Part shown: piece by piece, positions 27,084-35,458 of the stretch
Layout of the letters: each line of letters begins with the position of its first letter
Numbering within the stretch: position 1 is the stretch's first letter
Origin: Prauserella cavernicola
GTDB lineage: Bacteria; Actinomycetota; Actinomycetes; Mycobacteriales; Pseudonocardiaceae
Assembly: GCF_016595675.1 (NCBI RefSeq)
Contig: NZ_JAENJH010000004.1
Span: forward strand, 372,001 to 436,000
DNA: 64,000 bases
Direction: 5' to 3'
The notes under the pieces: model-generated
What the model was told of the DNA's origin: nothing
What the model saw: only the letters and a program-made list of their open reading frames with translations
Databases searched by the model: none
Made by a program: the position numbers and the translations under genes

Positions 27084-28106
27084 ATGAACCTCAACCGCCG
27101 CCGCTTCCTGCAGGCGACTACCGCGGGCGCCACCGTGCTCGCGTCCGGCGCGCTCGGCGCGGGGACCTCGCTCGCCGCGCCCGGCGCGTCGACGGCCGCC
27201 GCGCGCGCGTCCGCACCCGGCGGGTTTCCGGACTATCGCCACGTGGGTACTCTGCTGGACCCCAAGGAGCTGAAGTACTGCCCCACGGACGAGATCATCT
27301 TCCCGTGTATTCGCGGCGTGTACGACAAGCTCAGCGATCCGCTCGGCCGCTACTACCTCTACTACGCCCCGCACGACCCGCCCGGCGGCATCTGCCTGGC
27401 CTACGGTGACTCGCTCGAGGGGCCGTTCACGGAGTACCCGAACAACCCGATCGTCTCCAACGTCTGGGAGCCGCACTACAACGTCAGCCACGTCTCGTCG
27501 CCGCACGTGCTGTGGAACGCCGACGAGCGCGAGCTGTGGCTGTACTTCCACGGCGAGAACACCGCCACCCGCCTCGCCCGCTCGACGAACGGCATCGACT
27601 TCACCTACGACAAGGTGGTGCTCGACAACACGATGCTGCCGGGCGCCAAGGAGACCTCCTACGCCAGGGTGTTCCGGTACGACCTGCCCTCCCGCAACGC
27701 CAAGTACGTCATGATGTTCATGTACAACACCAGCGCCGACCGGCGCGAGATCCGCTGGGGCTGGTCGGCCGACGGCCGGGACTGGGAGTTCGCCGAGCAG
27801 CCGCTCGTCCAGCCCGGAGACGTCGGTGCCGCCAACGTCTCCGGTGCGCACCTGCTGGAGCGCGGCGGTAGCGCCTACGTCGTGTACCACACCGACAAGG
27901 AGAGCGGCGGCGACATCCTCATCACCGAGCTCGGTGCGGACTTCTCGAAGCGCGACCATCTCGGCGTGTTCTACAACTCGGGTTCGGCCGCACCGGAGAA
28001 CGGGCGTGCTGCGGCGCCGAGCTTCGGCACCGACGGGGGTGTGCCGTACATGATCTACGAGGCGGGGGAGCGGCTCGAAGGCTCGATCGCGGTGGCGCGG
28101 GGCTGA
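27084..28106 (+). CDS. Tat-exported beta-propeller (glycosidase-like) protein
   Basis: A 340-residue secreted protein. The Tat signal is explicit (NRRRFLQATTAG; cleavage near SLAAPG, about residue 33). The rest alternates short strands typical of five-bladed GH43/GH32/GH117-like propellers: YYLYYAPHDPPGG, GICLAYGDSLEGPFTEYPNNPI, SSPHVLWNADERELWLYFHG, GWSADGRDWEF and AYVVYHTD. Candidate catalytic acids cannot be assigned with confidence, so it may bind rather than cleave carbohydrate. AAAGGAG precedes ATG by 10 bp. Last gene of the LacI unit; export links that unit to an extracellular, probably sugar-containing, substrate. Confidence 0.8.
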   Translation: MNLNRRRFLQATTAGATVLASGALGAGTSLAAPGASTAAARASAPGGFPDYRHVGTLLDPKELKYCPTDEIIFPCIRGVYDKLSDPLGRYYLYYAPHDPPGGICLAYGDSLEGPFTEYPNNPIVSNVWEPHYNVSHVSSPHVLWNADERELWLYFHGENTATRLARSTNGIDFTYDKVVLDNTMLPGAKETSYARVFRYDLPSRNAKYVMMFMYNTSADRREIRWGWSADGRDWEFAEQPLVQPGDVGAANVSGAHLLERGGSAYVVYHTDKESGGDILITELGADFSKRDHLGVFYNSGSAAPENGRAAAPSFGTDGGVPYMIYEAGERLEGSIAVARG

Positions 28107-28113
28107 GCCAGGG

Positions 28114-28749
28114 TCACTGCGCGGGCGCCTGCTTCGGGTTGATCTGAGGCAGCACGTCGGCGATGAGGGTGCGCAACTGGTTGCTCAGCAGCGAATGCAC
28201 CTGCTCCCGGCTGAGCGTGCCGCGCACCAGCCACTCGCGTCCGGCGGCCTTGACCATGCCGCCGTAGGCGCGCACGAGGGCGTTGAGCTCGTCCCAGCGT
28301 GGGTCGTCCTCGGCGAAGCCCATGGCCTCCAGCACGCGATCGGCGGACTGGCGGTCGGCTTCGTCGAGGATGCGCTCCACCTCGACGTCGCGCCCGATGC
28401 CCTCGGGGGTGATGGCGGCGAGCCACATCTTCTCCTGCTTGCTCACCATGTCGAGGAACCACTCGACGGCGGCGTCGGTGCGTTGTTCGATCGAGCCCGA
28501 CGGCAGCTGGGCCACGGCGACGTGCGGCACGGTGAGTGCGCGCTTGACCACGGCCAGGTACAGCTCGCGTTTGGTGCCGAAGTAGTGGTTGATCAGACCG
28601 CGCGCCACGCCCGCGCGCGCGGCGATGTCCGAAGTGGACACTTCGGCGAACGGTCGTTCCCCGAACAGTTCCGCCGCGCAGGTGAAGATCTGCTCCCGGC
28701 GCTCGTCCGGCTCCAGCCGCCGCCACTTGGGTGCCGATTCCGCGGTCAT
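28114..28749 (-). CDS. TetR-family transcriptional repressor
   Basis: A 211-residue repressor. The helix-turn-helix is textbook (DERREQIFTCAAELFGERPFAEVSTSDIAARAGVARGLINHYFGTK in pattern; recognition helix RGLINHYFG). The ligand-binding part is helical with an aromatic pocket (WFLDMVSKQEKMWLAA). The ATG at 28749 follows the GMC oxidoreductase stop by 13 bp on the same strand, so the repressor is the second gene of that operon and probably controls it through the dyad at 30482. Confidence 0.93.
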   Translation of the reverse strand: MTAESAPKWRRLEPDERREQIFTCAAELFGERPFAEVSTSDIAARAGVARGLINHYFGTKRELYLAVVKRALTVPHVAVAQLPSGSIEQRTDAAVEWFLDMVSKQEKMWLAAITPEGIGRDVEVERILDEADRQSADRVLEAMGFAEDDPRWDELNALVRAYGGMVKAAGREWLVRGTLSREQVHSLLSNQLRTLIADVLPQINPKQAPAQ

Positions 28750-28762
28750 GAGGTGCAGTTTC

Positions 28763-30472
28763 TCATGCCGGTTCCGACTTCGCCGGGAACAGCGGGAGCC
28801 GCAGCGCGCCGGGCGCGGCCTCGGGCACGACCGGATGTTTCGGCGGCACTGGGGCAACTCGCCGGTAATCCTCGCCGAGCGCCGGTCGCGGGTCCTGCTC
28901 GCCCCTGTTGGGCCACATCGCGACGGCCCGCTCGGCCTGCGCGGTGATGGTCAGCGACGGGTTGACGCCGAGGTTGGCGGTGATGGTGGAGCCGTCCACC
29001 ACGTGCAGGCCCTCGTAGCCGTAGAGCCGCTGGTACGGGTCCACTACGCCGGTCTCGGGGGAGTCGCCGATCGCGCAGCCGCCGATGAAGTGACCGGTGA
29101 GCGGGATGTTGGCCAGGTCGTTCCAGCCGCCGCCGGGCAGCCCGCCGATCTTGTCGGCGACCCGGCGGGTCACCTCGTGGCCTGCCGGGATCCACGTCGG
29201 GTTCGGCTCGCCGATGCCCTGCCTGGTCTTCAGCCGCCTGCCGAACAGCCCGCGCCGGGTGTAGGTGGTGACCGAGTTGTCGAGCGTCTGCATCACCAGC
29301 AGCGCGATCGTCTGCTCCGACCAGCGCCTCGGGTTGTGCAGCGCGGGCAGCGAACGGCGGTGTTTCCACATCTGCTTCAGCCCGAGCACCCAGCGCCGTT
29401 TGCCGGGCACCGGGTCGGTGAGCACGGCGCCGAGCAGGCCGAGCAGGTTGCTGCCCTTGCCGTAGCGCACGGGCTCCACGTGGGTCACCGCGTCGGGGTG
29501 GATCGAGGACGTGATCGCGACGCCGCGGTGGTACTCGGTGTCCGTGCGCGTGGTGCGCGCGGCGAGGATCGCCTCGGAGTTGGTGCGCGCGAGCACGCCG
29601 ACGCGGTCCGACAGGCGCGGCAGCACTCCGCGGTCGCGCATCGTGTGCAGCAGCCGCTGCGTGCCCAGTGCCGCGGCGGAGAAGATCACCTGCTCCGCGG
29701 TGAACGTCCTGCGCTGCCACGGGCGTCCGGTGTGGACGGTGGAGATCGTGTAGCCGCCGCCGGTGCGGGGACGCACCTCGGTGACCGTGGTCAGCGGGTG
29801 CACGCGCGCGCCGGCCCGCTCGGCGAGGTGGAGGTAGTTCTTCACGGTCGTGTTCTTGGCGCCGTGCCGGCAGCCCGTCATGCACTCGCCGCAGTGGGTG
29901 CACGCGCGCCGCTCGGGTCCCGCGCCGCCGAAGAACGGATCGGCCACCCGCGCGCCGGGCTCGGTGTCCTCGTCGCCGAAGTACACGCCAACGGGAGTGG
30001 CGCCGTAGGTGTGGCCGATGCCCATGTCCTCGGCGACCGAGCGCATCACCTCGTCGGCGGGGGAGGTGAGCGGGTAGCGCGTGACGCCGAGCATGCGCTT
30101 CGCCTGGTCGTAGTAGGGCGCGAGCTCGGCTTTCCAGTCCGTGATGTGCGACCACTGCCGGTCGGCGAAGAAGGCGTCGGGCGGCTCGTAGAGCGTGTTG
30201 GCGTACACCAGCGAACCGCCGCCGACCCCGGCGCCGGTGAGCACGAGCGCGTCCTTGAGCGGCGTCAGGCGCAGGATGCCGGTGCAGCCGAGTTTCGGCG
30301 CGAACACGTAGTCGCGCAGTCGCCACGACGTCTTCGGCAGCTCCTCGTCGGCGAAGCGCCTGCCCATTTCGAGCACGCCGACGCGATAGCCCTTCTCGGT
30401 CAGGCGCAGGGCGCTCACCGAGCCGCCGAAGCCGGAGCCGATGACCAGGACGTCGTAGTCGAACTGCGTCAT
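28763..30472 (-). CDS. GMC-family oxidoreductase (cholesterol-oxidase-like)
   Basis: A 569-residue FAD flavoprotein. The nucleotide fold is DYDVLVIGSGFGGSVSALRL (5-24), followed by LVLTGAGVGGGSLVYANT, which is a GMC signature. A four-cysteine segment, ACTHCGECMTGC (C191, C194, C197, C201), resembles that in mycobacterial ChoD-like proteins. The C-terminal FAD-binding region reads GLHVVDGSTITANLGVNPSLT. It would oxidise an alcohol, possibly a sterol or other hydrophobic alcohol, with oxygen or a quinone as acceptor; the substrate is inferred only. The ATG at 30472 (MTQFDYD) is preferred to a GTG-type start 45 bp upstream because the longer form would run through the operator. It is the first gene of the operon with TetR. 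Confidence 0.88.
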   Translation of the reverse strand: MTQFDYDVLVIGSGFGGSVSALRLTEKGYRVGVLEMGRRFADEELPKTSWRLRDYVFAPKLGCTGILRLTPLKDALVLTGAGVGGGSLVYANTLYEPPDAFFADRQWSHITDWKAELAPYYDQAKRMLGVTRYPLTSPADEVMRSVAEDMGIGHTYGATPVGVYFGDEDTEPGARVADPFFGGAGPERRACTHCGECMTGCRHGAKNTTVKNYLHLAERAGARVHPLTTVTEVRPRTGGGYTISTVHTGRPWQRRTFTAEQVIFSAAALGTQRLLHTMRDRGVLPRLSDRVGVLARTNSEAILAARTTRTDTEYHRGVAITSSIHPDAVTHVEPVRYGKGSNLLGLLGAVLTDPVPGKRRWVLGLKQMWKHRRSLPALHNPRRWSEQTIALLVMQTLDNSVTTYTRRGLFGRRLKTRQGIGEPNPTWIPAGHEVTRRVADKIGGLPGGGWNDLANIPLTGHFIGGCAIGDSPETGVVDPYQRLYGYEGLHVVDGSTITANLGVNPSLTITAQAERAVAMWPNRGEQDPRPALGEDYRRVAPVPPKHPVVPEAAPGALRLPLFPAKSEPA

Positions 30473-30481
30473 GGGCTTACG

Positions 30482-30507
30482 TTGACCACTTGTTGGCAAT
30501 GTGTCAA
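30482..30507. promoter_or_regulatory. 26-bp dyad operator for the GMC-TetR operon
   Basis: The site has the form TTGAC-N3-TTG-N4-CAA-N3-GTCAA, with all 16 arm positions paired. It ends 10 bp before the GMC start codon and also faces the divergent ABC exporter. This is a size and symmetry typical for TetR-family binding. Confidence 0.7.
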
Positions 30508-30598
30508 GAGGGCTCACCCGGCGGTAGGGCCCGCCTCACCCCGGGTTCGGGGGCTCGCACCGCTGACCCGCGGCCCCGCGACCGGTGGGATGGACACC

Positions 30599-31369
30599 AT
30601 GACAGCACCCGCGGGGACGCAGCCGCGGCGAGCCGGGGGCCACGTGCCCGCCGCCGTCGAGCTGCGAGCAGTGAGCAGGCACTACGGCCGACGGCAGGCG
30701 CGGGTGCGCGCGCTCGACGACGTGACCGTGGCCTTCGCGCAGGGCTCCTGGACCGCGGTGATGGGACCGTCCGGTTCGGGCAAGTCGACCCTGCTGCACT
30801 GCGCGGCCGGGCTCGAGACCGTGAGCGCGGGCCAGGTGCTGCTCGGCGAGCACGACCTCACCGCCGCGCGCGACGCGGAGCTGACCGCGCTGCGCCGCAG
30901 CGAGATCGGTTTCGTCTTCCAGAGCTTCAACCTCATCGCCTCGCTCACGGCCGAGCAGAACGTCATGCTGCCGCTCAAGCTCGCCGGGCAGCGGATCTCG
31001 GGCAAGCTCGTGCGCGAGGTGCTCGCGAGCGTCGGGCTCGAACAGCGCGCGAAGCACCGGCCTCGCGAGCTCTCCGGCGGACAGCAGCAGCGCGTCGCCA
31101 TCGCGCGGGCGATGGTGACCCGGCCACGGGTGCTCTTCGCCGACGAACCCACCGGCGCGCTCGACTCGGCCTCGGCGCGCCAGGTGCTCGGCCTGCTGCG
31201 CGAACTGGTCTCCGGCAACGGCCAGACCATCGTCATGGTCACCCACGACCCCGCGGCGGCCGCGAGCGCGGACTCCGTGCTGTTCCTGTCCGACGGGCGC
31301 ATCGTCGACCACGCGCACGCGCCGAGCGCGGCCGAGGTCGCCGCGCGCCTCGCCGGACTGGAGGGCTGA
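30599..31369 (+). CDS. ABC transporter ATP-binding protein (MacB/LolD type)
   Basis: A 256-residue ATPase subunit. Walker A GPSGSGKST is at residues 56-64, then Q-loop FVFQSFNLIASLTAEQNV, signature LSGGQQQR, Walker B VLFADEPTGALD and H-loop MVTHD. The Q-loop and PTGALD sequence are those of the MacB/LolD/FtsE-like exporters that work with an FtsX-type permease. A second ATG 9 bp upstream (30590) is possible; 30599 is chosen because GGTGGG then has better spacing. It is separated from the permease by 3 bp. Confidence 0.93.
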   Translation: MTAPAGTQPRRAGGHVPAAVELRAVSRHYGRRQARVRALDDVTVAFAQGSWTAVMGPSGSGKSTLLHCAAGLETVSAGQVLLGEHDLTAARDAELTALRRSEIGFVFQSFNLIASLTAEQNVMLPLKLAGQRISGKLVREVLASVGLEQRAKHRPRELSGGQQQRVAIARAMVTRPRVLFADEPTGALDSASARQVLGLLRELVSGNGQTIVMVTHDPAAAASADSVLFLSDGRIVDHAHAPSAAEVAARLAGLEG

Positions 31370-31372
31370 GCC

Positions 31373-33244
31373 GTGCTGCGGCTGTCCTGGAGCACCTTCC
31401 GCGAGCGCTGGCAGCTCTTCCTCGGTGCGATCCTCACGGTTTGCCTCGGGGTGGCGCTCGTGCAGTCCTCGCTGCTGATCCTCATCAGCGCGGCGGGCTC
31501 GGGTCTTGTGGAGGCCATCACGCTGCTCGGGATCACGCTCGCCGTCTCGACCTTTCTCGCCGTGTTCATCGTCAGCTCCACCTTCGCCTTCACCGTGGCT
31601 CAGCGCAGGCGCGATCTCGCACTGTTGCGGCTCGTCGGCGCGGGCAGGAAGCAGGTGCGCAGGCTGCTGCTCTCGGAGGCGCTGCTGCTCGGGGTGCTCG
31701 GCACGGCGGTGGGGGTGCCGCTCGGCGTGGTCGTGATGCGGCTGCAGACCTCGATGCTGACCTCGCTCGGCTTCGCGCCCGCCGACTTCGTGCCCGCGTG
31801 GCAGAACTGGATTCTCGGTGTCTCGGCTGGGGTCGGGATCGGGGTGGCGCTGGCCGGGGTGCTGGCCGCGTCCCGCAGGGCGGGCAAGGTGCGGCCGCTC
31901 GACGCGCTGCGCGACACCGGCGAGGGCGCACGCGTGATGACCGGAGCCCGGTGGTTCTTCGGCCTGCTGTTCCTCGCCGGCACGATCGCGCTGGTGACGG
32001 TCTCGTCGTTCACCGGGCCCGAGGCCGCCATCCCGCTCACCATCAACGCCGCGCTCACCGCGTCGGTGGCGCTGAGCGCGCTGAGCCCGCTGGTGGTCCC
32101 GCTGGTCGGCGGGCTGCTCGGACTGCTGCTGCGCGGCACCACGGTGGGCTCGCTCGCCCAGGCCAACCTGCGCGACGGCGTGCGGCGCAGCGCGTCCACG
32201 GCAGCGCCCCTGCTGGTGCTCGTCGCGCTGCTCGTCGGACAGTCCGGCGTGCTCGCCTCGATCAACGCCGCCGCCGAGCTCGAACAGCGCCGCGATCTCG
32301 TGGGCGAGCTGGTGGTCACCACCGAGGGGCCCGCCGCGCGCGAGCTCGGCTCCGTGCCCGGCGTCGCGGTGGCGGCGGAGCGCCTGCGGGTGCCGATGGA
32401 CGTCACCACCCGCACCGACTACGACGGCGACGTGGACACGCAGACCGACGAGTACGTGGCAACGGTCGTGGACCCCGGTACCTACGCGCAGACGAACCGC
32501 CGCGCGCCCGAGCTGTCCGGGCTGCGGGGAGAGACCCTCGCCGTGGCCCCGGGCCTCTTCCCTGCGGAGGCGGAGATCGAGGTGGGTGTCGGCGGGCGGA
32601 CGGTGCCGCTGCGGGTGGTCGCGGAGCTGCCGGAGTCGATGGGCGGCGGGGACCAGCTGCTGCTGCCCCGCGGGATCGTGCCCGAGGCGACCGCGGGTGC
32701 CGCGACCGCCGAGACGATCGTGCGAGTGCGTCCCGGCGCCGATGTCGCGGCGGTGGCGGCGGAGATCCGCGCGCTCGGGCTGGGTGAGGTGTCCACACTG
32801 GACGACTGGATCGCGGCGTCGGCGAGCAGGCAGCAGGACACCAGCACCGGCATCATGACCGTGGTGCTCGGGCTCGCCGGGTTCTACGCGCTGATCGCGG
32901 TGGTCAACGCCGTGGTGATCGCGGCGGCCGAGCGCAGGCGGGAGTTCGCCGTCGCCAGGGTCAGCGGGCTCAGCAGGGGCCAGGTGGTGCGGATGGCGCT
33001 GGTGGAGTCGTGGGCCGTCACCGTCGTCGGCCTGCTGCTGGGCGGGCTCGCCGCCGCGGGCACGCTCGCCGGGATCGGTGCCGCCACCGCGCGCGTCACG
33101 GGAGAAGCGAGCATCGTGGTGCCGTGGGACCTGCTCGGGATCACCGTCGTCGGCGCTCTGCTGGTCGTCGGCGCGACCAACGTCTGGACCACGCTGGCGG
33201 CCACTCGGTCACGGCCGGTAGCCCTTGTTGGTGCCGGGGAGTGA
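31373..33244 (+). CDS. ABC transporter permease (FtsX-like)
   Basis: A 623-residue permease with two FtsX domains. Membrane segments are apparent at the N-terminus (LFLGAILTVCLGVALVQSS), near 55-80, 105-125, 145-165, 195-210 and 225-255, and three at the C-terminal end. A large extracytoplasmic domain of about 220 residues lies between (AAELEQRRDLVGELVVTT to DWIAASASRQQ). This is the topology of actinobacterial mechanotransmission exporters. Likely cargo: a lipid, peptide or drug. Starts at GTG 31373, 3 bp after the ATPase stop. Confidence 0.9.
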   Translation: MLRLSWSTFRERWQLFLGAILTVCLGVALVQSSLLILISAAGSGLVEAITLLGITLAVSTFLAVFIVSSTFAFTVAQRRRDLALLRLVGAGRKQVRRLLLSEALLLGVLGTAVGVPLGVVVMRLQTSMLTSLGFAPADFVPAWQNWILGVSAGVGIGVALAGVLAASRRAGKVRPLDALRDTGEGARVMTGARWFFGLLFLAGTIALVTVSSFTGPEAAIPLTINAALTASVALSALSPLVVPLVGGLLGLLLRGTTVGSLAQANLRDGVRRSASTAAPLLVLVALLVGQSGVLASINAAAELEQRRDLVGELVVTTEGPAARELGSVPGVAVAAERLRVPMDVTTRTDYDGDVDTQTDEYVATVVDPGTYAQTNRRAPELSGLRGETLAVAPGLFPAEAEIEVGVGGRTVPLRVVAELPESMGGGDQLLLPRGIVPEATAGAATAETIVRVRPGADVAAVAAEIRALGLGEVSTLDDWIAASASRQQDTSTGIMTVVLGLAGFYALIAVVNAVVIAAAERRREFAVARVSGLSRGQVVRMALVESWAVTVVGLLLGGLAAAGTLAGIGAATARVTGEASIVVPWDLLGITVVGALLVVGATNVWTTLAATRSRPVALVGAGE

Positions 33245-33247
33245 ACG

Positions 33248-33261
33248 TTAGGCTGGCCTTA
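33248..33261. promoter_or_regulatory. Candidate IdeR/DmdR iron box
   Basis: TTAGGCTGGCCTTA is an imperfect palindrome resembling the inner part of the actinobacterial iron-repressor box (11 of 14 positions against TTAGGCTAACCTAA as I remember it). It is 35 bp before the siderophore-interacting protein gene, whose family is typically iron-regulated. Confidence 0.5.
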
Positions 33262-33296
33262 GTTGCCATCGTTTCCAGGTAGTAGAGGAGTCACGC

Positions 33297-34121
33297 ATGG
33301 CGCAGCCACGCGAGCGCAGCCGTCCCGTGATCAGGTTGCGGGTGTTGCGCACCGAGCGCATCACGCCTCACATGATCCGGGTCGTTTCGGGTGGTGACGG
33401 CCTTGCCGCCTTCCGCCCGAACGAGTTCACCGACGCCTACGTCAAGGTCGTCTTCCCGGTTCCGGGCGTGACCTACCCCGAGCCGCTGGACCTGGGAACC
33501 ATCAAGGCGGAACTGCCGAGCGAGCACTGGCCGCGCCTGCGGACCTACACGGTGCGTCACCACGACGCGGCTGCGGGTGAGCTGGCGATCGACTTCGTGC
33601 ACCACGGTGACGAAGGCCTCGCCGGGCCGTGGGCGGCGAACCTGCGACCGGACGACGAACTGTGGCTGCTCGGCCCCGGCGGCGCCTACGCGCCCGCGCC
33701 GGACGCCGACTGGCACCTGCTCGTCGGCGACGAGAGCGCCCTGCCCGCCATGAGCGCGGCGCTGGAGGCCGTGCCCGCCGGCGCGGCCGTGCGGCTGCTC
33801 GCACTCGTGGAGGACGCGTCCGAGGAGCAGGCGCTGGCCACCAAGGGCGACGCCCAGGTCCGCTGGCTGCACCGTGCCGACGGCGACGACCTCGTGGCCG
33901 CGGTGCGCGAGCTGGACTTCCCCGAGGGCGAGGTCCACGCGTTCGTCCACGGCGAGGCCGGGTTCGTCAAGGAGCTGCGCCGCCACCTGCTCACCGAGCG
34001 CGGGGTGTCCAAGGACCGGCTCTCGATCTCCGGCTACTGGCGCCAGGGCCGCACCGACGAGGTCTGGCGCGAGGAGAAAGCCGCCGAACGGGCGGCTGAG
34101 GAAGGCGCCTCCGTCCGGTAG
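33297..34121 (+). CDS. Siderophore-interacting protein (ferric-siderophore reductase)
   Basis: A 274-residue FAD-dependent reductase of the SIP/ViuB family, which releases iron from imported ferric siderophores using NAD(P)H in the cytoplasm. The FAD-binding strand RLRTYTVRHHD and the family hallmark LLVGDESALPAM are present, as are HAFVHGEAGFVKELRRHLL and the C-terminal ISGYWRQGRTDEVWREEK. Length is normal. A GAGGAG site lies 6 bp before the ATG. A candidate iron box is directly upstream. No siderophore synthesis or import genes are in the window. Confidence 0.95.
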   Translation: MAQPRERSRPVIRLRVLRTERITPHMIRVVSGGDGLAAFRPNEFTDAYVKVVFPVPGVTYPEPLDLGTIKAELPSEHWPRLRTYTVRHHDAAAGELAIDFVHHGDEGLAGPWAANLRPDDELWLLGPGGAYAPAPDADWHLLVGDESALPAMSAALEAVPAGAAVRLLALVEDASEEQALATKGDAQVRWLHRADGDDLVAAVRELDFPEGEVHAFVHGEAGFVKELRRHLLTERGVSKDRLSISGYWRQGRTDEVWREEKAAERAAEEGASVR

Positions 34122-34131
34122 AACCGAGGGC

Positions 34132-35364
34132 ATGACGGAGCTCAAGGTCGAGGCCGATCCCGCCGAGCTCGGGTTCGACCCGCACAGGTTGCGCCGGGTC
34201 GATGCCCGGCTGTCCCGTTACGTCGACGAGGGCCTGCTGCCCGGCTGGCTCACCGTGGTGACGCGGCGCGGCAAGATCGCCCACCTCTCCACCAGGGGCC
34301 ATCGCGATGTCGAGGCCGGCTTGCCCGTCGAGGTGGACACGCGCTGGCGCATCTTCTCGATGACCAAGCCGGTCACCTCCGTCGCGGCGATGATGCTGTT
34401 CGAAGAGGGCGCCTTCGACCTCACCGACCCGATCCACCACTGGCTGCCCGAGTTCGCCGAGCCCACGGTCTACACGAAGGGCTCGGCCTTGCGCCCGGTC
34501 ACCGAGCCCGCGCGCGAGCCGATCCGCGTGTGGCACCTGCTGACCCACACCGCGGGGCTCACCTACGGCTTCCACCACGCGCACCCGGTGGACGCGCTCT
34601 ACCGCGCCGCCGGGTACGAGTGGAGCACCCCGCCGGACAAGGACCTCGCCGCGTGCACCGAGGAGTGGGCGAGTCTGCCGCTGGCGTTCCAGCCCGGCGC
34701 GGAGTGGAACTACTCGGTGGCCACCGACGTGCTCGGCAGGCTCGTCGAGGTGGTGTCGGGCCAATCGCTGGACGAGTTCTTCGCCGAGCGGATCCTCACG
34801 CCGCTGGGCATGACCGACACGGGCTTCTCCGTGGAGGGCGAGGCGCGTGAGCAGCTCGCCGCGCTCTACGTGCCCCGGCCTGGTACGCGGCAGGCCGTGC
34901 GCAACGACGCGTTCGGCGACGCGATCACGCGCAGGCCCACGTGCCTGCAGGGCGGGGCGGGTCTCGCGTCGACGGCGGCCGACTACCACCGGTTCACGCA
35001 GTTCCTGCTGCGCGGCGGCGAACTCGACGGCGTGCGCCTGCTCGGCCCCCGCACGGTGCGCGCGATGACCAGCAACCACCTGCCCGACGGCGCCGACCTG
35101 GAGGCCTTCGGGCGTCCGCTGTTCGCGGAGATGCCGTTCAACGGTTTCGGCTTCGGCCTCGGTTTCTCGGTGCTGCAGGACCCGGTGAAGGCCAAGACCC
35201 TGTCGAGCGTGGGCGAGTACGCGTGGGGCGGAGCGGCGAGCACGGCGTTCTGGGTTGATCCGGCCGAGGAGCTGACGGTGCTGTTCTTCACCCAGCTGCT
35301 CCCGTCGAGCACCCACCCGCTGCGCCAGCAACTCCGCCAACTGGTGTACCAGTCCCTGGTCTGA
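34132..35364 (+). CDS. Serine hydrolase (class C beta-lactamase/EstB family)
   Basis: A 410-residue penicillin-binding-protein-like hydrolase. The nucleophile motif SxxK is in RIFSMTKPVTS. The YxN-position motif reads WNYSVATD with Tyr conserved and Val in place of Asn, as in EstB-like esterases, and a late GG motif is in YAWGGAASTAF. There is no signal peptide, so it probably acts as a cytosolic esterase rather than as a beta-lactamase. It starts 10 bp after the siderophore-interacting gene; TAGAAC 7 nt before the ATG could give a leaderless message. The second long palindrome follows the stop. Confidence 0.88.
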   Translation: MTELKVEADPAELGFDPHRLRRVDARLSRYVDEGLLPGWLTVVTRRGKIAHLSTRGHRDVEAGLPVEVDTRWRIFSMTKPVTSVAAMMLFEEGAFDLTDPIHHWLPEFAEPTVYTKGSALRPVTEPAREPIRVWHLLTHTAGLTYGFHHAHPVDALYRAAGYEWSTPPDKDLAACTEEWASLPLAFQPGAEWNYSVATDVLGRLVEVVSGQSLDEFFAERILTPLGMTDTGFSVEGEAREQLAALYVPRPGTRQAVRNDAFGDAITRRPTCLQGGAGLASTAADYHRFTQFLLRGGELDGVRLLGPRTVRAMTSNHLPDGADLEAFGRPLFAEMPFNGFGFGLGFSVLQDPVKAKTLSSVGEYAWGGAASTAFWVDPAEELTVLFFTQLLPSSTHPLRQQLRQLVYQSLV

Positions 35365-35372
35365 CCCCGACC

Positions 35373-35425
35373 GCGGTGAAGGGCACCTTTACTGCATTGA
35401 ACGCAGTAAAGGTGCCCTTCACCGC
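35373..35425. repeat. Long palindromic repeat, copy 2
   Basis: Perfect 23-bp arms (starting GCGGTGAAGGGCACC) flank the 7-nt loop ATTGAAC. It sits between two convergent genes (serine hydrolase and LLM oxidoreductase), the expected place for a bidirectional terminator. Confidence 0.85.
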
Positions 35426-35430
35426 ACGAG

Positions 35431-35458
35431 GCGCGATCGTCTGGGCGCGATCGTCTAG
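35431..35458. repeat. 14-bp tandem duplication at the LLM gene end
   Basis: GCGCGATCGTCTGG and GCGCGATCGTCTAG lie head to tail. The CTA in the second unit is the stop codon (read on the minus strand) of the LLM oxidoreductase. Confidence 0.6.

Noticed and set aside
25100-27090. Arg-rich alternative frames across the HEEAH and permease genes
   Set aside because: They show no domain features, and the accepted frames have ribosome sites, membrane helices and coupled junctions.
28589-30598. Long upstream extension of the ABC ATPase frame
   Set aside because: It lies antisense to the GMC oxidoreductase and has no domain features. The ATPase family begins near 30599.
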